DNA from: Anoplopoma fimbria
Taxonomy: Eukaryota; Chordata; Actinopteri; Perciformes; Anoplopomatidae
Reading direction: 5' to 3'
NCBI RefSeq assembly: GCF_027596085.1
Contig: NC_072465.1
Location: 21,348,707-21,412,706 of the forward strand
Length of the DNA stretch: 64,000 nucleotides
A program made the position numbers and the translations under genes. The notes under the pieces were generated by a model. It did no database searches and was not told the DNA's origin. It saw only the letters and a list, made by a program, of their open reading frames with translations. Every line of letters starts with the position of its first letter. Position 1 is the stretch's first letter. Below are positions 25,525 through 43,920 of the stretch, piece by piece.

Positions 25525-28500
25525 CCTGTTTGTTGACCAAACAGCTTGTTCCCATTACTGTGCTCAGGCCTAGGTGAACAAGACTTGCTTGTATGTTGGT
25601 TAGGAGAGGGAGACGCCAGATGCTTTTCATTAGATAGATCAACGGCGGCAACCATCCTGTGTAATTTATCTGTTTTTGTGTCAGGGTACACAATAAAGAA
25701 GAAGAGGGTCTTCCTGGTGTTGAACTGTGTTTGTGTGCGATTGTGCTCTTGTTTGTGTGGTGGGGAGTATTATGGTCTCCTCAACAGCTAATCTCTTTCC
25801 TGTTAGCTAAGAGCTCTGGTTTGAAGAAACACGGGAAGGATTTTTATTTTGTGGCAGAGGCTGCAAGAGGCCAGCAAAGAGATGCATGTTCCCTGAGAAA
25901 CCAAGACATCTGTTGTCTGTGAGAAGATAGCACAGGGAGGAGAGCAGGGATTGAGAGGTCCCTGCAGTCCTGTTCACGCCAGCAGCGGCTACACTGCTGA
26001 CTAATTGGTAAGAGGCCTATGCGTGAGCAAGTGAAGGAGGGGCGTCTGGGTGGCAAGCCAAAGAGGAAGGAAGACAGGCCACCTCATTCCCACAGGATGA
26101 GGAAAAAAGAAAAAAAGAAAAACAGCGACCAAATTCAGAAAAGGACAGAAGTAATGGTTGTCCCCCTCCTCCTCCCCTGTCTCTCTCTAAACCCTCCTTC
26201 CCTTCCCTCTGTAGCCCTTCCAGACCCAGACTCCAGACTAGCCTCATCCTTGTAATTTAGATTAATTTCTTCCACATTTTCCTCAGGGATTAGGCTGCAA
26301 CCCACCAAGCCTCTCCCCACCTCCCCCTCCACACACACACACATACTCGGACTCAGCTCACCCCCTACCATAGTTGCTTAATGCTCTCATTATTGAACTA
26401 CGTTGCCCACACAGCTACACCCCACCCCCCATCTCCCACACGGACACATACACACACACACACACACAAAAACAGAAATACAAAACACAGCTATGATGAG
26501 TGTCGATCTTTTAATGTCAGTAAATGTTTCCACTTATTATATGAATGAAATGTCATATTTAACTTGGTTAGTTAATATTGACAACATCATAGGCAACTTT
26601 CAAATACTGTCACCAGATGTATAATGAAGTATTGTCAACACATTCTCACACCAATGCTTCTTCAAATACTGCAGCTTGGTCAGTACAAAGCTTCAGCCTA
26701 TGACACATAATATTTGTGTATTTGTTTCTTAAATGCATTTACCTTTTTCTGACAAATTTAAATTAGTAGCTAATTCTTCTGCATTGCATTCCTTCTTGTG
26801 TAGTCAAAAACAGCTTGTGGTCTAGAGAGGACGTCTCAGAGAAGCATCATTTATTTGAAAAGCCTCTTAAAACTCCTTTGTTTTCTTTGGCCTTTTCTTT
26901 ATTTGGTGAATTGTACACCAATTGCTGCCTCTTTTCATTGGTTGTCTTCTCTTAACTACACATTTTATTCTTACTGAATAAACTTAACTTGTGAAAGTGC
27001 TATTGTAGCATCACTGGTATTAATTCTACATGAATGAGGGATTTTAGAATGGCTGACTGGTGCCAGTCAGCCATTCTAAAATCCCTCATTCGGGTGGAGG
27101 TGAGTAGAAAAAAAAGATGTTGAAATGAAGAAATTAATCATAATAAAAGAGAAGCGAAGAACCAAGAGTCGATGGAAAATTAAGAAAATAAGTGCTGTTA
27201 AGGAGCCTCACAGCAAGCTGCCAAAAGCAACTGCCTAAGTGGCTTTAAATACCCCAATTGCCCCACCTTAGTTTGACTGAACCACTGCATTGGAGTACCT
27301 AATTAGACTGACACTGAATGTGATTAAGTAAACCAAAAATTCCCACTTAAATCCCAACTGGAATATCGAAAACTATTGAATGTCAATCATATTTAAAGGT
27401 CATCAACTATTAATACACATTGCCCCTAGGAAGAATTGTTTGCTCCCCCACCCATAAGGCTAGATTGCCACAGACCACAACAACACCTGTAAGAAAAGTG
27501 GGAATATCACAATTAGAAAACTTCAACAAGGTTAATACACACTGAAACAACAAGCACACAAACCTGGTTAAGGGAAACTCATTTTATTTCATGTCTTTGT
27601 GATTAACTTCAGAAATAAATCAACTAATTGATGAGCCTAACTAGACACAGGTGGCCTGACTACTGCTGTAAAACATGTAGGGAATCTGGTCATTTGAAAA
27701 GGTACTAAAGGAAACCTTTTAGCAGCTATTTAGTTGGTTATTTAATGTATGTTATTTTGTCTATGGTAAGTGCCCTACGATCATTTCTATAGGAATATCT
27801 TTATGAAGTAAAAAAAGAACATAACTTCTCGTACATATAATGTGGAATGCAAATAAATAACTTTGCTTTGTTTCAAACTTGAAAAATAAAATCTGCCACA
27901 GATTGTCGGTGGCAATTGTCAGACAAATACAACAACCAAAGTCATTACAATAAAGCCCTAAATCATAATGTGACAAGCAATAAAACAAGATATTTACTTT
28001 TTCTTTTTCAATCTTGCAAAAATAATTTAGATCTTTCCCAATAGACCACTGGCTGTTTTCTAAGCTAATATTAAAGCTAATGTACCTGAATCTAATATGC
28101 ACACAGACATATATGTATAATGTACTGTATGAATTATGTTTACTTGCTTTCTATATTTCTATATATTGCACTTCATGTTGGTCACAAAAGAGCCATTTTC
28201 ATGTTAATGAGTTAATGTAATTTCATCACAAGAAAGCATTAGTAATATTTAAGTTTAGTAAAAGTACTTCTGGAATATGAAATTCAAGTACTTTGTTTTA
28301 CCCAAATGAGAAACACACGTTTCCTGAGCGTACTGAGCTGAGAATAACCTCAAATCCTGATTTACACATGAGAATCAACTGTCGTCTGTATGACTTGTCG
28401 CTTGTGACATGGGATGTTAAGACTATGGTTAAACTCATAAAGTGGTTTCAGTGGTTGGGAACTGCAACCAAGCGATTAGTCTGACTGCAAATGAGTCTTA

Positions 28501-28720
28501 ATGTACAACAGATTTTAAAGGCAGTCGTTGAACGGAAGTGGTTGGACTTAATGGAAGGGGTGAGAGTAAAGTGCTCAGGATCTGGGAACATGTTGGATAA
28601 ACTTCATGACATTTGTAACAGTCAGATATGTATTTAAGTCAATATATTTTCAGAAATATACCGAGAAATTGATTTAGAGTTTTCTGTCTCTGTGTCCCGC
28701 CTTCTTGGTTTTTCAGTTTT
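25525..28720. other. Non-coding spacer
   Basis: No gene was seen. It includes a purine-rich patch at 26030-26155, a (CA)n run near 26450-26467 and the perfect palindrome at 27032-27091 (listed separately). From 27,100 to 28,600 it is AT-rich and featureless. Confidence 0.5.
27032..27091. repeat. Perfect palindrome, 29-bp arms with 2-nt spacer
   Basis: Bases 27032-27060 are the exact reverse complement of 27063-27091, separated only by TG. There are no mismatches. The arms contain GGATTTTAGAATGGCTGAC. It is not part of any terminal-inverted-repeat element that I can delimit, since the flanking sequence is unrelated. It would extrude as a cruciform, and any transcript would form a perfect hairpin. 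Confidence 0.95.
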
Positions 28721-29100
28721 TATGCCTCTGCGCCAGTGACAGCTGTGGCCGGAGGCATTATGTTTTTGAGTTGTCCGGAAGTCCGTCAGTAAATCAGTCC
28801 ATGCATCAACCCGTCCGTCCATATATTCCTTTGTCCATCTGGTCCATTCTTCTGAATGCGATATTTTAGTATCACCTTCAAATTTGGCACAAACATCCAC
28901 TTGGAATCAAGGATGAACTGATTCAATTTTGGAGGTCAAAGGTCAAGATCACTGTGCAGTCATGTCAGTCCCATTCTCGTAAACGCAATATCTCAGGACC
29001 GCCATGAGCACATTTCTCCAAATATGGCACAAATGTTTATTTGGACTCAAGGTTGAATTTATTTGATTTTGGTGTTTAAAGGTCACTGATACCTCACACA
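28721..29100 (+). repeat. Dispersed teleost repeat with internal tandem units
   Basis: It begins with an inverted pair (TTATGCCTC and GAGGCATTA) around 28719-28762, then a CCGTC/TCCG-rich stretch. Two diverged units of about 110 bp follow, starting near 28856 and 28981. Each reads GCGATAT or GCAATAT, TTGGCACAAA or ATGGCACAAA, GGATGAA or GGTTGAA, then a tract ending in AAAGGTCA. I recognise this wording as a repeat common in spiny-rayed fish genomes but cannot name its class. Confidence 0.55.
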
Positions 29101-29293
29101 CTGTTTTAATCATAATTCAAGAATTCATATTAATACTGAATTAATACTAATTAATACAAATGTTAAACAAAATAAAATTATGGAATTTTGAAGAGACATA
29201 CTGCAAACTGCAACAGGACAGGTTGGTGGAGGCAAACAACAGCAAGGCAGATATTCTAGTTATTCTAAGAATTATTTTAAAAAAATACAGTCA

Positions 29294-29450
29294 CCTGTAA
29301 ACACAAATGTACTGAGCTTTACACACAGTACTATTTTACTCGTTTACCCGAGTCAGAAATCATGAGCATAAAGTGTACAACAACAAAAAGATTACGTATG
29401 TGGTGTCACCGGTCACTCAGGTGTTTGTTTCTCAAGAGGTTTAGCACATA
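29294..29450 (+). repeat. Inverted duplication copy B, left part
   Basis: Left part of the copy of 25317-25524, in opposite orientation. It ends at the TA target duplicate at 29449-29450 where the Tc1-like element begins. The right part resumes at 31062. Confidence 0.9.
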
Positions 29451-31061
29451 CAGTGGGTACGGAAAGTATTCAGACCCCTTTAAATTTTTCACCCATTTGT
29501 TTAAAATTGCAGCCATTTTTTTCGCATTAATGTACACTCAGCAACCCATCTTGACAGAAAAAAACAGAAATGTAGAAATTTTTGCAAATTTATTAAAAAA
29601 GAAAAACTGAAATATCACATGGTCATAAGTATTCAGACCCTTTGCTCAGTATTGAGTAGAAGCACCCTTTTGAGCTAGTACAGCCATGAGTCTTCTTGGG
29701 AATGATGCAACAAGTTTCTCACACCTGGATTTGGGGATCCTCTGCCATTCTTCCTTGCAGATCCTCTCCAGTTCTGTCAGGTTGGATGGTGAACGTTGGT
29801 GGACAGCCATTTTCAGGTCTCTCCAGAGATGCTCAATTGGGTTTAGGTCAGGGCTCTGGCTGGGCCAGTCAAGAATGGTCACAGACTTGTTCCAAAGCCA
29901 CTCCTTTGTTATTTTAGCTGTGTGCTTCGGGTCATTGTCTTGTTGGAAGGTGAACCTTTGGCCCAGTCTGAGGTCCTGAGCACTCTGGAGGAGGTTTTCT
30001 TCCAGGATATCTCTGTACTTGGCCGCATTCATCTTTCCTTCAATTGCAACCAGTCGTCCTGTCCCTGCAGCTGAAAAACACCCCCATAGCATGATGCTGC
30101 CACCACCATGTTTCACTGTTGGGATTGTATTGGGCAGGTGATGAGCAGTGCCTGGTTTTCTCCACACATACCGCTTAGAATTAACGCCAAAAGTTCAATC
30201 TTGGTCTCATCAGACCAGAGAATCTTATTTCTCATAGTTTGGGAGTCCTCCATGTGTTTTTTGGCAAACTCTATGCGGGCTTTCATATGTCTTGCACTGA
30301 GGAGAGGCTTCCGTCGGGCCACTCTGCCATAAAGCCCCGACTGGTGGAGGGCTGCAGTGATAGTTGACTTTGTGGAACTTTCTCCCATCTCCCTACTGCA
30401 TCTCTGGAGCTCAGCCACAGTGATCTTTGGGTTCTTCTTTACCTCTCTCACCAAGGCTCTTCTCCCACGATTGCTCAGTTTGGCTGGACGGCCAGGTCTA
30501 GGAAGAGTTCTGGTCATCCCATACTTCTTCCATTTAAGGATTATGGAGGCCACTGTGCTCTTAGGAACCTTGAGTGCTGCAGAAATTATTTTGTAACCTT
30601 GGCCAGATCTGTGCCTTGCCACAATTCTGTCTCTGAGCTCCTTGGGCAGTTCCTTCGACCTCATGATTCTCATTTGTTCTGACATGCACTGTGAGCTGTA
30701 AGGTCTTATATAGACAGGTGTGTGCCTTTCCTAATCAAGTCCAATCAGTTTAATTCAACACAGCTGGACTCCAATGAAGGAGTAGAACCATCTCAAGGAG
30801 GATCAGAAGAAATGGACAGCATGTGAGTTAAATATGAGTGTCACAGCAAAGGGTCTGAATACTTATGACCATGTGATATTTCAGTTTTTCTTTTTTAATA
30901 AATTTGCAAAAATTTCTACATTTCTGTTTTTTTCTGTCAAGATGGGTTGCTGAGTGTACATTAATGCGAAAAAAAATGAACTTTTTCGATTTTAGCAAAT
31001 GGCTGCAATGAAACAAAGAGTGAAAAATTGAAAGGGGTCTGAATACTTTCCGTACCCACTG
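29451..31061 (-). mobile_element. Tc1/mariner-like DNA transposon, 1,611 bp
   Basis: The ends are CAGTGGGTACGG and its reverse complement, flanked by TA target duplications at 29449-29450 and 31062-31063. The terminal inverted repeats are long: about 29451-29645 on the left and 30846-31061 on the right. Each carries an outer and an inner copy of AGTATTCAGACCC, the IR/DR layout of many fish Tc1 elements. The left repeat lacks about 24 bp found in the right one. One transposase gene on the minus strand fills the middle and is broken by a single-base frameshift. The insertion lies inside copy B of an inverted duplication whose copy A is the empty site. Confidence 0.97.
29646..30685 (-). pseudogene. 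Tc1-like transposase, frameshifted
   Basis: The first frame runs from the Met at 30685 (an internal Met at 30661, MRSKELPKEL, is the usual Tc1 start) and covers two helix-turn-helix DNA-binding parts with a GRPAKLS motif between them. It reaches the first catalytic Asp in ILWSDETK. About six codons later a one-base shortening of an A run at about 30188-30192 (plus strand) moves the frame. The second frame (from 30167 down to 29646) carries the rest of the DDE domain, with the second Asp in QQDNDPKHT and the catalytic Glu in NPIEHLW, and ends ASTQY-stop. The combined length fits the roughly 340 residues usual for the family. I see no other break, so this is a recently dead copy. It would have cut and pasted the element at TA sites. 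Confidence 0.95.
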
Positions 31062-31117
31062 TATAACTGTTATTTAAGTGTCTCATGGATCAATAGAAAA
31101 TAAGTCTTGAAAAGAGA
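31062..31117 (+). repeat. Inverted duplication copy B, right part
   Basis: It resumes the similarity to 25317-25369 immediately after the right end of the Tc1-like element. One substitution (AAGTGTCTC against AAGTCTCTC) was noted. Confidence 0.88.
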
Positions 31118-32603
31118 GTTAAAAAAAATGGAATATAACATGATGTTTTTACTTTTTGCCGCCTTTTTCTTTCACAGCTTTTCCATGGAACTTGACGTGA
31201 CCTACATAGAAAGGTCATTCAGTCAGCGCTGGCATGAAATACGACTACGGTTCAGTGGATCTGGAGTTGACAAGTAGCTCAGGGCGTCCTAATGAGATCA
31301 AAAGAGTATATTAGCACGTCAGTTATAATCTCTGAAAATAAAAGAAGTTTATGAGTTTCTCTTTTTTTCATTGAAGAAGAAGAGGTGAAGGTAACGGAAA
31401 GCCCAACAAGTCTGTGCTCGCCTTCTTTTCCCAGATTTATAAGGTGTGTCAGAGGTGAATTACTCACACTGTCTCACAGTTAGATGGAAAATGTTTGACC
31501 AGTTACCATGTTGTGTTTTGGAAAACATGTAACAAGGCATGAGACATATGAAACAGGTGCGTCGTGGTCTGAATAAAATCAACTGTCTGGTACGATGTAG
31601 CTATTTAAATGTCACAGGTATTCATGTTTTTCCACCTCATGAATATTTTATTATACTTGTATACATGGTTTACCTTGACTGATAAAATGATGGTCAGCAA
31701 TTTTTGTAGAAAAGGTTTTCTCGCATGCTTCCACAGCAAACGAAGAAGCCAAAAACTGAGTAAATCCTTGATGACTTGAACTCAATGGAGGCCAGGTTTA
31801 AAAACAGGAAAATCTTTCACCAATATTTTATGAGCATCCTACTGGGGAAAAAAAGACTTGGATTATACAGCACAAGTTGTGAGAGAGTTTGTAAATGGAT
31901 ATTTGATATCAGTGAGCATTTGATGTAAATGGTCATTTTGTTGGTGAAGTTTGAGAAACTCTTCTGACAACTGCAGAAGAGCAGCACACTTGACCAGAGG
32001 GGAACTCCTCCCCTGACAATAAAGGTAAAGAAAGTGAGTTGGACTTGCATGTGTCAAATAGCTCACAGCTGCCAAAACAAAGACCTGCCATGTGACAGAC
32101 AGTGACAACATGAAAGACAGTCGTGACAGAAGGGACAGAGCAAATAACTTACAATCAAAGCTTCAGACACAGGAAGGATGATGTCTCAACCGTGTTCAAC
32201 CGGTTATCAAAGACACTCAAAGTCCACCGCCTCTATCTCCCTCCACCAATACCTCCCTGTCCTCTGCTACATCCTCCTCCTCCTCCTCTTATTATATACT
32301 CTGTCAGGCCCCTGTCAAGCATACAAGCTACGAGTAACTGAAGGCAGTTAAAGGTAACCGCTGTGAGGGCAGTGAGCCACCAGGTTGACAGGTCTGGTTA
32401 AACAGGTTCTGAGGGGAGAGGCTGATACTTGTTTAACTGCTAGGTATGGCACACTGCTGCTGCTGCTGCTGCTGCTACTTCTCTAACATGCAGTCAGGCA
32501 TTTGGGAAACACTGGTTTCACCTACTGGCCTCCAGTGCTGGATATATATGGCTATGGGCTAATGCAGCAAATATGAGGAGAAATGTCAGTGCAATACAGT
32601 ATA
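31118..32603. other. Non-coding spacer, no gene seen
   Basis: AT-rich sequence. A short (CTG)n run of seven to eight units occurs at about 32455-32476. No gene or transposon end was found before the MITE at 32604. Confidence 0.5.
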
Positions 32604-32833
32604 CAGTACCAGTCAAAAGTTTGGACACACCTTCTCATTCAACTACTTTGAAGAAACTAAAATATAAAACATATTCTGGTTTGTTGAGCATTTGTTTGTT
32701 TACCACATAATTCCATATGTGTTCCTTCATAGTTTGGATGTCTTCAATATTAATCTACAATGTAGAAAAAAATAAAAAAAATAAAGAAAAACCATTGAAT
32801 GAGAAGGTGTGTCCAAACTTGTGAGTGGTACTG
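32604..32833. mobile_element. Tc1-derived MITE, 230 bp
   Basis: The element is bounded by TA duplicates (32602-32603 and 32834-32835). Its inverted ends of about 40 bp begin CAGTACCAGTCAAAAGTTTG on the left and pair with ...AAACTTGTGAGTGGTACTG on the right, with three mismatches. The interior is AT-rich and has no transposase. The end sequence belongs to a Tc1-like family different from the element at 29451. Such internally deleted copies are moved only by a transposase made elsewhere. Confidence 0.9.
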
Positions 32834-32835
32834 TA

Positions 32836-33600
32836 TATATTATTGTGGATTAAAAAATTGCTAACTATCATAAATACAGCTATGTGTCCGATGCTAATGC
32901 ACAAATGTGTTTCATGCAGCACTGTTTTGGTGTTACTATGGCCAAGACAAAAGCTCCTAAAACACATAAACACATGGACCACATGAATCAGCAGGAACTG
33001 GCTAGGCAAGTGATGATTAAGCAATCTTCGGCCACATGCAAAACTCTTCTGCACACCTTTTTCTCACAGACATCAAAGGGATTGTCTGCGGTGTGAAACT
33101 TGTAGCTCTGAATTTCAATAGAAGAAATACACCTTGAAAGTAGAAGCAGATCGACTCTTCATGTTGGGGCACACCTGCTCAAAAAGATTGAATAGGAAAG
33201 AGAAAGATTAAGCAGGAGACAAACAACCAGAATATGGGCTGTTGGAGCAATCTATTCAGTAAATGTTAAAAGTTTTCTATGTTTAAACATAGAAAGCCAT
33301 TTGGCTGCTGTTAGCTGTGCATCTTTGTTCATCACATGATGTATTTTGAGGTCTCTGCCCTCACTGAGCCACACAGCCTATTTGTGAAGCTAAGTGAGAG
33401 CAGATAATGATGGCTACTGTTCCCATTAGTTTGAGGTTTTTCTTTGCCGTTTATTAATAGGGAACTCTTCTAACCCCATGATTTAACCATCATCTGTGAA
33501 ACACTGCTGTAAAGGGGGCTACAGCACAATAATACACAAAAATATGTGTGTTTGTGTGATTTTGTCGAGGCCGAGGAAACATCACTGACTCACTGAATCA
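32836..33600. other. Non-coding spacer before the tfap2c 3' end
   Basis: No gene was seen. The nearest gene boundary is the proposed tfap2c poly(A) region at about 33,600. Confidence 0.45.
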
Positions 33601-34671
33601 GGCTTGAGTCTTTCATTTTATTTTTATTTTTTTACTGAAACTTTAAAACAGTTTTTTTTTTTACATATTTCCAAAAAAAGGTATATCATGCCCACTTCCT
33701 AACCTCTACTCGATAAAAAACTAACCCATTTATAAAAGTTAAACACATTATCATAAAAAGTGAAACCATACACCAGAATGATACCATTATTTACACAAGC
33801 CCATTAAATTACAACATAAATTAGAAAATATTTACATCCAGGACAAGACACTGGATAAAATTCTATGTTTGGAATTTAATGACTAATTAAATTTTTTTAA
33901 AGAAAGAAATATATACATTTACACACATTCTCACAACAAACATACACTCTGGCAAGTGGTTGGTAGGTTGGTGGTAACTTGGGTTTTTTAAATACTAAGA
34001 AAGATGAATACCTAACAGGGTCACAAGAATAACGCTGCCGGGTTAAAAAGAGTAACAATGGAAGTCTTGCGGCCTGTTATCCACATGAACACTGAAGAGG
34101 CTGTAACGTATTTGGTTTCTGACCAAACACAGACTGAAAAACCCCAAAAATCGTCTTTTCTCATTTCACCCTACATAAGATTCAAATCATCTTTCATGAA
34201 CAAAGCACAATAACACTGGATCCATTTTTAAGTGGTTGTACAAATCAAGCACAAAAAAAAATGAAAGAAAGAAAATGAAGTGGATTTTCTTTGCTCTCTT
34301 TCTCATATAAAAATTGTCCTTTGCAAGTCCATTGAGACACAGGAAATCAGAGGATTTGCCTCCAGACAGAGCAGGAGAGGAGGGGGGGCAGGCTGAGAGG
34401 AATTCACAGCCACAGCAACTCATCTTGAAATGATGTCCTTTAGATGGAAAAAAAAACAGTATGCACTTTGTTCTCTTCCTCCTCTTGTCAACAAGGAGCA
34501 GATCCGATAGTTGTAGCATCAGGACATTGGCAACTATATGGAACTGCATAGTGGTTAGTATGATATGGGCTCCCATTCGGACCAGTTCACACAGGCGTTC
34601 ACCATCAGTGCTGATTTGCAGCCAACTGTGACAAGTTCTTAGAAATCATCCACTTCTAAATTCAACAGTGC

Positions 34672-34738
<67 letters not shown>

Positions 34739-34869
34739 AATTCAGCTCTCAAAATGACAATACTCATCAATCAATATTGATTTTTAAAAAAGTCCAAAAA
34801 GGGCAGACAGGGCGGCAAGATTAAGGGAATCTGGGGTTCTTAAGTTCATAAGGATTCTCCTCCGAGCTC
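33600..34869 (-). other. tfap2c: Probable 3' UTR of tfap2c
   Basis: This follows the tfap2c stop codon. A minus-strand AATAAA (plus-strand TTTATT at about 33617-33622) is a reasonable poly(A) signal, giving a 3' UTR of about 1.25 kb. It contains a (CA)n tract on the plus strand (34676-34734), which would be (UG)n in the mRNA. The true 3' end cannot be fixed without transcripts. Confidence 0.5.
34676..34734. repeat. (CA)n microsatellite in tfap2c 3' UTR
   Basis: About 29 units starting 136 bp beyond the stop codon. It reads (UG)n in the transcript, a ligand class for TDP-43 and CELF-type RNA-binding proteins. Confidence 0.93.
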
Positions 34870-42373
<7,504 letters not shown>

Positions 42374-42849
42374 TATGACAGAGAAAAGAGAGAAAAAAAG
42401 CTTCTCTGTTACAAAGAAGAGGAAATAAAAAAAAAAAAAAAAAAAAAATGATAATCTTGTCGCCTGCGAGTTTAATCCAGGTAGGAAGAAAAAAATCAAA
42501 AGCTTCCTGGTGATCATGAACCACCTTTTTTTTTTTTTTTTTTCCTTCAGCTGCTGCGAAGACGCGAACTTGTGAGTGAAGGCTGAAGGGGCGGACTGAC
42601 CGACCGACTGACTATCCGACCACAGATATGACTTTTCCAACAGCCACTATGGGGGAAAAAAAATAATCGTTGTCAAGCAAAAAAAAAATATCCCCCCCCC
42701 CTTGTCCGGCCAATGTGTTGTGTAGTTCTGCTGTGGGAGTGGGCCAACACGGCGCATATAAGAAACTTGACTCCCTCTTATGGACAGAAAAGTGATCACA
42801 GTCTTAATGGTCTGTGCGCTGAAGGGCTCCGAGGGGGGCGTCACCCCTG

Positions 42850-42912
42850 CGCGATGACGTCATTGAAAGAGGAGAATACATAGTGCTGATTGGCGGGTCA
42901 GCGGGCCAATCA
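42850..42912 (-). promoter_or_regulatory. tfap2c: Putative proximal promoter elements of tfap2c long form
   Basis: A perfect CRE palindrome TGACGTCA (42855-42862) and two CCAAT boxes in opposite orientations (ATTGG at 42889-42893, CCAAT at 42906-42910) lie about 480-540 bp upstream of the long-form ATG. The local sequence is more GC-rich than its surroundings. I found no clear TATA box in minus orientation. The role as promoter is inferred from the cluster and position. Confidence 0.5.
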
Positions 42913-43133
42913 GAAGTCTGTCCGTCTGTACAAAGTCAGACATGCAAACTCATTGACTTTACTAGAGGAAACTTTTTTTTTTTTCTTGGCTTACGGTCTC
43001 TCACCACCTTCTAGTGTGTTTTTATTACCTCAAGCCCCATCACTAACTGGAAGCCAGGGCTTTAGACTCAGTTTAGGATTATATTGATTATAAAGACTTT
43101 CTAATAGCAAATTGAGATGATGATTAACGAGGA

Positions 43134-43365
43134 TATTACATTACATTACATTACATTACATTACAGTCATTTAGCAGACGCTTTTATCCAAAGCGACTTA
43201 CAGGAAGTGTATTCAACATAGGTATTCAAGAGAACTACTAGTCACCAGAAGTCATAAGTGCATCTCCTTTCTTAAACAAGCATCTTAAAGCATAAACCAG
43301 AGCAAAAGTACAGTGCAGAGGCAAATTACTACGAAAACAATAATTGTTTAATATATTCGAGATTA
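43134..43365. repeat. Dispersed fish repeat headed by (ATTAC)n
   Basis: A (TTACA)n pentanucleotide run (43134-43165) leads into GTCATTTAGCAGACGCTTTT and AAGCGACTTACA, then a tract to about 43365. This opening phrase recurs very widely in teleost genomes, usually annotated as a non-autonomous DNA transposon, though I am not sure of the superfamily. Confidence 0.55.
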
Positions 43366-43864
43366 CAGTTTAAAATATCCTTCCAATCATTCCAAAAACA
43401 AAACAAACAAAAAAAGAATAAATGTTTCCACTGTTTGCTGAGTAATAACAAGCTTTAGTTACGATTGCCACACTTTTTTTTTTTTTTTTTTTTGTCAGAA
43501 CTAACACAATTTGGATTAAGTAGTGTTGCAGGGTAGGGTTGCTAGGTTACAGAGAAGTTATGACGCTCAGGAATGCCCCTCGGCCAATCACAGTGCTCGG
43601 TTCGAGATGTTCTAGAATTGTGATGGTGTTCTTAATTTGACAATATAAGTGATGCGGTATGTTCTGTCTATTATGATATGAAAAAATAAAAAAATAGGCC
43701 TATGTGTGTTCAGAGTTTCTATGTTTACAGAACCTAGTGATTGTATTAATGATGGTTAAATCAAGATATATCAATATAAATACCTGCAATTATTTGAGGA
43801 ATTTTACATGAAATGAATCATGCCAAGAAGGCCCACTAAACTGATCATAAATCCATTCCTGTTC

Positions 43865-43866
<2 letters not shown>

Positions 43867-43902
<36 letters not shown>

Positions 43903-43920
43903 GTAGTAGTAGTAGTAGTA
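43867..43920. repeat. (ATT)n passing into (AGT)n
   Basis: About 11 ATT units followed by about 6 AGT units, a compound trinucleotide microsatellite upstream of the long-form tfap2c promoter. Confidence 0.9.

Noticed and set aside
25328..25693. 121-codon minus-strand frame
   Set aside because: It lies across the 208-bp duplicated non-coding segment and its border, and shows no protein resemblance or splice signals.
29686..30596. Plus-strand open frames within the Tc1-like element
   Set aside because: They are antisense shadows of the transposase and have no resemblance of their own.
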